DNA of 64,000 nucleotides from contig CM077647.1 of the NCBI GenBank assembly GCA_039707465.1, positions 116,314,610 to 116,378,609 of the forward strand, written 5' to 3'. This document shows positions 58,445-64,000 of the stretch, in pieces. The translations under genes were made by a program, and so were the position numbers. Each line of letters opens with the position of its first letter. Within the stretch, counting starts at the first letter, position 1. The stretch is from Rhabdophis nuchalis (lineage: Eukaryota > Chordata > Lepidosauria > Squamata > Natricidae). The notes beneath the pieces were generated by a model, which had not been told where the DNA came from, did no database searches, and was given only the letters and a program-made list of their open reading frames with translations.

Positions 58445-59316
58445 GGCTGCACCTCGTTATAGAGGGAGTGCAGCCTGTCCAAGGTGGTTCGCAGGCGGCG
58501 GCCCATCAGGAGCTCAGCGGGGCTTTTCCCTGTCACTGGGCAAGGAGTGGAATGCTGACCCATAAGGTAAGCAGCCACCCTTGCATGCCAATCCCCCTTG
58601 TCAATCCTGCCGAGGGCCTCCTTGGCCGAGCAGACAGCCCGTTCCGTCCGGCCATTGGCGGCAGGATGGTAAGGGGCGGTTGGCGCATGGCGGATCCCCT
58701 GGGAGGCCAGGAATTCCTGGAAGGTGGTGGAATGGAATTGTGGCCCGTTGTCAGACACCAGGGTGTCTGGCAGGCCGTGCGTGGCAAAGAGGCGCCGGAG
58801 CGCCCGCACGGTACTCTCCGCAGTGGTGGAGGTCATGAGGATGACCTCCGCCCAGCGAGAGTAGGCGTCCACCACCACCAGGAAGGACTGACCATGGAAG
58901 GGACCCGTGAAATCGATGTGTACCCTGGACCAAGGGGCCTTGGGGATGTCCCATTCCTGGTGAGGAGCCGAGGGGGGGGCAGGGCGGGAGGATTGGCACA
59001 CCTGGCAAGCACCCACCCAGGCGGCCACCTCTTTGTCCATGCGAGGCCATCACACATAGCTCCGGCCGAGGGCCTTCATCCGAGCTATGCCTGGCTGGTT
59101 CGCATGGAGGGATTGGAGTACCTGTTGGTGGAGAGTGGGGGGAATGACGACCCGGTCCCCCCATAGCAAACACCCGCAGTGGAGCTCCAGCTCCAGCTCC
59201 AGCTGGCGGGCCTTGAACGGCTGACAGTCCTCGGGCACTGCGCCGGGGGGCCACCCTCGCAGGACCCAGGTGGAGACCTGGGACAGGACAGGGTCAGCCC
59301 TCGTTGGCGCAGCCAT
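58408..59316 (-). pseudogene. Gypsy integrase: zinc finger and catalytic core
   Basis: Zinc-finger part (HQQVLQSLHANQPG, then CQVCQSS) and core with the DDE residues visible in HIDFTGPF, VSDNGPQF and NGRTERAV. An in-frame TGA at 59,050-59,052, where a Trp is expected (SYV-stop-WP), lies between the two His and the two Cys of the zinc finger. The rest of the core is open for 210 codons. Confidence 0.85.
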
Positions 59317-59603
59317 GTCCGGGAAGGTCAGGGGAAGTCTGACTCGGCCACGGACAGGACGGACAGGGCCGGAACCAGCTCCGGATCCATCCCCGGGAGA
59401 GGGCAGCGGCTGAGGGCGTCTGCATGCCCCAGCTGTTTGCCCGGACGGTAGAACAGCGTATACTCATACGCTGCCAGAAATTCCGTCCACCTGGTCATCC
59501 TCGGGGAGAGAATGGGCGGAGTGGGCCGGTCACCAGCCAGAAGCCCAAGGAACGGCTTGTGGTCGGTGAAGACGGTGAAAGGCCGGCCGTACAGGTACTC
59601 ATG
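59317..59603 (-). pseudogene. Gypsy RNase H, downstream half, and linker
   Basis: The minus strand shows RPFTVFTDHKPF (with the RNase H Asp), TRWTEFLAAYEY and HADALSRCP, the usual end of Gypsy RNase H. The L1 insertion at 59,604 separates it from the upstream half. Confidence 0.85.
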
Positions 59604-59612
59604 GAACCTTTT

Positions 59613-61607
59613 TTTTTTTTTTTAATATTGAAAAAGTTTTATTGAGTTTACATTTTTTGTGGGGTAGGGTAAGGGATACATAGAAATTTTGAGAGTGGTC
59701 ACATCAAAGTCGTCGCCTCCTCCGGTACCTCAAGTTACATTATTAAAAAGAAAGAAAAGAAACATTTCACATAACACTACAAGCTGGGAGCAAGTACATA
59801 TTCCTAAATTTTTCAGTTATATACTGTCAGTCAATTACAAAAATCCAGATTACAAATATCATACAATATTACTCAAAAAAAAAAACCAGGACAAAGTTAT
59901 TTTTTAGATCTAAGTCTCTTGGCAATTGTATCTTCCACCTTCTCCCCCGGGCCCCCAGTGGGCGGGGCCATGGCTCCCCCTGCCCCTCCTGGATCTTTTC
60001 CCAGGACAGAGGAATGTTTTTTAAGAAAGGCTTCCGCCTCAACAACTGTTTTAATCTTCACTCTACCTCCTTCCCAGAACACCAGCATCCCTTCGGGTAT
60101 CACCCACTTGAACCAGATCCCATGATCAAACAATGTTTTAGACAAGAAGGAAAATTTCCTTCTGGCTTCTCTAATCTTTCTTGGAATCTGCTTCAAGATG
60201 GTAACCTCCTTTTGTTGGTAAATCATAGGACTCCCTCTTTGCGCCTTCAAGATTTCCTCTCTGGTTGACCTTCTAACAAATTTTACATGTATCTCTCTGG
60301 GTACTTCATTCATCCTGGCATATGCAGAATTTATTCTGTAGACTAGGTCAATGTCCCCTCTGATCTCATCTTTTGGTTTATGTAAATAGTCTGCAATAAT
60401 TGTACTCATAAGATCAGGGAGACATTCACCATCCATCTCAGAAACATTCTGAAATCTCAAAAAGTATGTCATCCTTTCCATATCTATCCTAGTCACATGC
60501 CCATTTATTTCCACAACCTCATTAGAAACATTTTTAATCTCTCCCTTAGCCCCCTCCAGCCCCCCTTTCAATTCTTCATTCTTCTGTGTATTCTCAAGCA
60601 CTTGTTTTCGAGTGTCCAGTAATTCCTTTTTAAAATTGACATTTTCTGCCCTCTGGGCCTTAATTTCTAATACCAAATTTTGTATAAAAGATTCAAGGGC
60701 AGTCATTCTTTGTTCAAGGCTTGCCAGCGTTGCTTCTTGTGCCATGTTTAGCTATTAAAATCCGTGCCAGTAAAATGGCGTTTTTAGGGTGGGGCTGGTG
60801 AGGCAGATCAGGAGTCCAAAGTTCTCAAAGTTGTAGAGCTGCAGAATTCAGAAACCAGTAGAGAAACACTTTTCCAACTCCATAGGTATAATAACGAAGG
60901 TAATCCAGAAAGGAAAACACAAATCCAAAAGAGAAAAATTCTTCATCAATAATTAGAGGAAGTCCAAATCACAAAGAGACACTGGTAATTTTCCATAGGT
61001 CATAGTCAGTCGGGGACAAAGAGAAGCCATTTTCCGCCCAAACTCAGAGCCCGAGGGAGAAAGCGGTTAAAAAGCAAAAAAGAAACTGTTTCAGCCAGAC
61101 CTAGAGACATAATTGCAAACAAGCCGCAAAATACTTTCCCCTGTTAGAGACCATCCGGATTGAAAGTTTCCGATTCCTCGCAACGAGGCATTTCCAAGTG
61201 CCGCTTTTAGTCCAAGGGGGGGTTTTTGGGAACAAACACCCCCCTCCTGTCCCTTTCAGCCCGGCTGACAGTACAAAAAAAAAAAAGTTTTAATAGCTCA
61301 CTCTCCGCTCGCAGCTGAGGTCCCGAAAAGCCTCCCGACTCTTCCGATCGTCTCTCTGCATAGAATTAAATGGTGCCGCCAACCTTTGGCGAAGGAAAAG
61401 CCCCCTGCAGCATGTCCTCTTCCGCCTAAGCCGAGGATCGGGGTCGCTTTCCCCACTGCCATGGGGGGGGGCTTCCCCGTCGAGCCGGCTTTACGGGAGA
61501 AACCCCAAACAAGGGGCTTCTCGCCCCCGTGGGGGGGCAGGAAAAGAAACAAAGCGGCGAGCGAACCCTAAGTTCGCCCGTCGCCGCCGGAGCCGGAACC
61601 GGAAGTC
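59613..61607 (-). mobile_element. ORF1-only L1 element (HAL1-like), complete insertion
   Basis: Poly(A) tail (plus-strand T run, about 59,609-59,623), AATAAA-type signal, one ORF1 and a GC-rich 5' UTR starting GACTTCCGGTTCCGG. A 9-bp target duplication GAACCTTTT (59,604-59,612 and 61,608-61,616) brackets it. The target TTTT/G resembles an L1 endonuclease site. Only about 270 bp lie between ORF1 and the tail, so ORF2 is absent. Long A/G-rich and CG-rich 5' UTR; frames there are not genes. Confidence 0.85.
59897..60745 (-). CDS. L1 ORF1 protein (RNA-binding, chaperone type)
   Basis: This intact frame of 282 codons starts MAQEATLASLEQ. Residues 5-90 are coiled-coil-like, for trimer formation. 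Then come an RRM-like part (TYFLRFQNVSE) and a C-terminal domain (REIHVKFVRRSTREEIL, FLSKTLF). The tail is Gly/Pro-rich and then basic (KRLRSKK). Length is somewhat short of the usual 300-350 residues. ORF1p binds L1 RNA in cytoplasmic particles. Without ORF2 this element would need RT from another L1. Confidence 0.85.
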   Translation of the reverse strand: MAQEATLASLEQRMTALESFIQNLVLEIKAQRAENVNFKKELLDTRKQVLENTQKNEELKGGLEGAKGEIKNVSNEVVEINGHVTRIDMERMTYFLRFQNVSEMDGECLPDLMSTIIADYLHKPKDEIRGDIDLVYRINSAYARMNEVPREIHVKFVRRSTREEILKAQRGSPMIYQQKEVTILKQIPRKIREARRKFSFLSKTLFDHGIWFKWVIPEGMLVFWEGGRVKIKTVVEAEAFLKKHSSVLGKDPGGAGGAMAPPTGGPGEKVEDTIAKRLRSKK

Positions 61608-61616
61608 GAACCTTTT

Positions 61617-62771
61617 GATCCCGGACACTACAGCCAGAGCCTCCTTGTCAATCTGGCTGTAGTTGCGCTCCGTTGGAGACATAGTCCGGGAGTAAAAGGC
61701 AATGGGGGGCTCCGAGCCATCGGGAAGGACATGGCTCAGGACTGCCCCCAGACCGAAGGGGGAGGCATCGCATGCCAACGTCAGGGGCATGCTGTCAGAA
61801 TATTGAACCAGCATGTCTTTGACAGCCGTGAACGCATGCACTTCGCGGCTGCCCCAGCGCCAGGCCACGGATCGGTCGAGCAACCGATGGAGTGGCTCGG
61901 CTAGCGATGCCTTGTGGGGGATAAACGGCGCATAGAAATTCAAAAGGCCGAGGAACGCCTGCAACTCCGTCTTGGAGGCAGGCGTGGGGGCGTTCCGGAT
62001 GGCCTCAACCGTGGATGGGGTGGGGTGGATCCCTTGGGCATTAATCATGAAGCCCAGGAACTTCATCCTTGGCACAGCAAATTTACATTTGTTGCACTTC
62101 AATTTTAATCCCGCGCCCCTAAAAACAGCGAGGACCTTCCTGAGTACTTTGGCGAGCCCTGAGAGGCTGGAAGCAGCTATCAGGACATCATCAAAGTATG
62201 GTACAATGCCGGGGAGCCCGGGGAGCAAACGCTCCATGAGGCTCTGGAAGATCCCCGGGGCTACGGAGACGCCAAATTGCAAGCAGCGACAGCGGAAAGC
62301 CCCTCGGTGGGTGACAATGGTCTGTGCTTCAGCCGCATTGTCATCCACCAGGAGCTGCTGGTAGGCTTGCGCCATATCCAGTTTCGCGAAGATGCAGCCC
62401 TGCCCCAAGGAATGGAGCAGGTGCTGCACCACTGGAACCGGATATGGGTTCGCCTGAAGCCCACGGTTTATCGTCGACTTATAGTCGGCGCAGATGCGTA
62501 TGGACCCATCGGGCTTGATGGGGACCACAATGGGGGTCTCCCATTTCGCCTGGTCAACTGGTTCCAAAACGCCCTGCGCCACAAGACGATCCAGCTCCGC
62601 CTCAACCTTGGGCTTTAAGGTGAATGGCAGCCTGCGAGCCTTGAGCCGAATAGGAGCAACCTGGGGGTCGAGTTTTAGAGAGACGGGGGTGCCATTGTAT
62701 GCCCCTAGCGCCCCGTCGAAGACGTTGGTGAAGGAGGACAGTACCTCCTCCACGGGCGAGCTGGCAGGCAC
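61617..62771 (-). pseudogene. Gypsy reverse transcriptase and upstream half of RNase H
   Basis: One open frame with RT motifs: EPVDQAKWETPIVVP, ICADYKSTINRGL, KLDMAQAYQQL, FGVSVAPGIFQ and catalytic FDD in PYFDDVLIAA, then LGFMINAQGI and AFLGLLNFYAPFI. RNase H begins with LTLACDASPFGLGAVL and stops at DKEALAVVSGIKRF, where the L1 entered. The annotated frame reads on into the L1 5' UTR (to 61,491), which is not part of the protein. FDD rather than YLDD is a variant of the active site. Confidence 0.9.
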
Positions 62772-63502
62772 CCGGTGAACCCCCTGGATGGACAGTCCCT
62801 GGGGGGAAACCAGTCCAGGCCGATAAGAGCCGCCAGGGGTCCTTTGACAACTAGGATGGGGAGCAGCCCTTTGTAGGGGCCATACTCAACCCACACTGAA
62901 CACTGCCCCAAGGTGGGAATTGGGGCCCCCTGGTAGTCTTTTAAGACTGTCGGAGAGGGGGAGAGGTGGCCCACCCGCATGGAAGGGCAAAGGCCGGAGA
63001 GCTGTGGCCAGGAGATGAGGGACTGGGAGGACCCTGAGTCAACCTCCATCTCCAGGGGCTTCCCTTCCAGGCAGAGGGTGGTGGAGGTGCACCTACGTTC
63101 AGCTGTCACTTGGGCAACGATCTCCGGAAGCTCCAAAAGGGCGAAGCAGCCCGCGGGAGGTGGCTGATGGCAATCCGGGCATCGCTGGGTTGCAGCTGGA
63201 CGAGGTTGTGGCGGCCGAGCGGTGGACCGTGGCACTGGAGTTGCGGTGGGCGAGGGCAGAGTGGCCCGGCAGACTTGGGCGATGTGGCCTTTGCGGCCGC
63301 AGCGGCAACAAACCGCAGCGCGGAAGGGGCAGTCGGCCCTGAGATGCGAGCCGCTGCAGCCTAGGCAAGGGGCAGCCTGCTGGCGAGGTGCTGGACCACG
63401 GGTAGGTCTGCAGGCGGCAACCCGCAGGCTATTGACGTGGTCTGCCACATCCAGGTCATCCAGGGGGGCCAGCTTGTCCACAAGTCTGGGGAGGCTGGCC
63501 AC
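62705..63502 (-). pseudogene. Gypsy gag zinc knuckles and aspartic protease
   Basis: Two knuckles (CLGCSGSHLRADC, a CX2CX3HX4C variant, and CCRCGRKGHIAQVC, CX2CX4HX4C) are followed by protease with active site EVDSGSSQSLIS and the ALIGLDWF block. It leaves frame after GLDWF near 62,800, where RT continues in another frame; this may be an indel in a G/C run or a programmed shift. Confidence 0.85.
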
Positions 63503-64000
63503 AGATCATTTCGGTGGCCGAGAGCTCTGACAGCTCTGCCACCCTGGCTTCTTCGACAGCTTGCTCCAGGGTGACCTCCGCCCTGGCCAGGAGGTGCCTC
63601 TTCAGCCGTACATCCCGCACCCCGCACACGAATTGTTCTAGGAGGGAGTCCTCCAAAAAGGGTGCAGGAAACTCACACGGCATAGCGGCGGTGCGCAATG
63701 CCTACAAAAAGTCCGCGATGGACTGCGATGGCTGTTGCAAGCATTGTCGGAAGGCAAACCGCCTTGCGATGCGAGAAGGTGCCGGGGCGTAGTGAGCCTG
63801 CAGGCAGGTGAGTAGGGTGTCCCAGGACAGTTCGTAGACTGCCGCTGGCGCTCCGATGTTACGCACCACGGCAAATAAGGTGGGGCCCCCACAGCCCAAA
63901 AAATAGCTCAGCTTCCTGGCCGGTGTCATCTCTCCAAAATCACTCGCTATTAAGAAGCATTCAAAGCGGGCTAAGAAGGAAGCCCACGATTCTGTTGTCG
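63456..64000 (-). pseudogene. Gypsy gag capsid region (partial)
   Basis: The minus strand from the window edge shows a gag pattern: ESWASFLARFECFL, LSWDTLLTCLQAHY, RRFAFRQCLQQPSQSIADF. Then comes a TAG at 63,702-63,704, and beyond it PFLEDSLLEQFVCGVRD and LTLEQAVEEAR-like sequence in the same frame. A frameshift near 63,500 leads into the zinc-knuckle frame. The gag start is outside the window. Confidence 0.8.

Larger units (their letters stand above)
57450..64000 (-). mobile_element. Ty3/Gypsy retrotransposon (Mag-like), degenerate, runs off the right edge
   Basis: In its own direction it shows gag with two zinc knuckles, protease, RT, RNase H, integrase, polypurine tract and 3' LTR, the Ty3/Gypsy order. 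RT sequence features fit the Mag lineage. Gag stop, gag frameshift, PR/RT frame change, an L1 insertion in RNase H, an integrase stop and an integrase frameshift inactivate it. The 5' LTR lies beyond 64,000. Confidence 0.9.

Noticed and set aside
57979..59451. Long plus-strand ORFs in the GC-rich Gypsy region
   Set aside because: Antisense shadows of integrase and RNase H coding sequence.
61298..61571. ORFs in the GC-rich stretch left of 61,607
   Set aside because: They lie in the 5' UTR of the half-L1 and show no protein features.

Overview
The window is nuclear DNA of a vertebrate, most probably a squamate reptile (snake or lizard). The evidence is an AT-rich background, long genes without operon structure, many L2/CR1-type LINE tails, a BovB-like fragment, L1 ORF1 elements, a class I endogenous retrovirus, a Ty3/Gypsy element and a hAT MITE. 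Species and chromosome cannot be read from the sequence.

Region 1 (1-33,144) is a tandem array of about 7-kb units. Each unit has one minus-strand open reading frame of about 1,000-1,226 codons and a spacer of about 3.95 kb. The gene copies are: gene 1 (5' end only, 1-507), gene 2 (4,472-8,152), gene 3 (12,138-15,140), gene 4 (19,076-22,072, one internal stop), gene 5 (26,029-29,028), and a broken sixth copy at 43,234-44,911. The product has a signal-peptide-like start, then alternating 120-residue (A) and 106-residue (B) lysine-rich modules, three or four AB pairs, and a diverged last module. I do not recognise the family. The 5' flank of every copy carries two RFX X-box-like sites, a CRE-like site and a TATA box. 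That combination would fit a ciliated-cell or spermatid gene, but this is inference.

Region 2 (33,145-43,130) is a class I (gamma-like) endogenous retrovirus on the minus strand. It inserted in the CT microsatellite between gene 5 and gene 6. Its LTRs are nearly alike, it has a tRNA-Arg-type primer-binding site, its coding sequence is degenerate, and its integrase segment lies out of the usual order. L2 and CR1 LINEs interrupt it.

Region 3 (43,131-56,778) holds the gene 6 remnant (invaded by an L2 LINE), more L2 copies, an old LINE, a BovB fragment, one candidate orphan exon, an inverted-repeat element, a 3.2-kb composite retrotransposed unit with a 19-bp target duplication, and a hAT MITE. 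Region 4 (56,779-64,000) holds two convergent Ty3/Gypsy 3' ends. The larger one (minus strand, running off the right edge) is split inside RNase H by a complete ORF1-only L1 element.

Only the array genes look like host protein-coding genes with intact frames. Everything else recognisable is mobile-element sequence, mostly inactivated. All calls come from reading the sequence; no database search was run.
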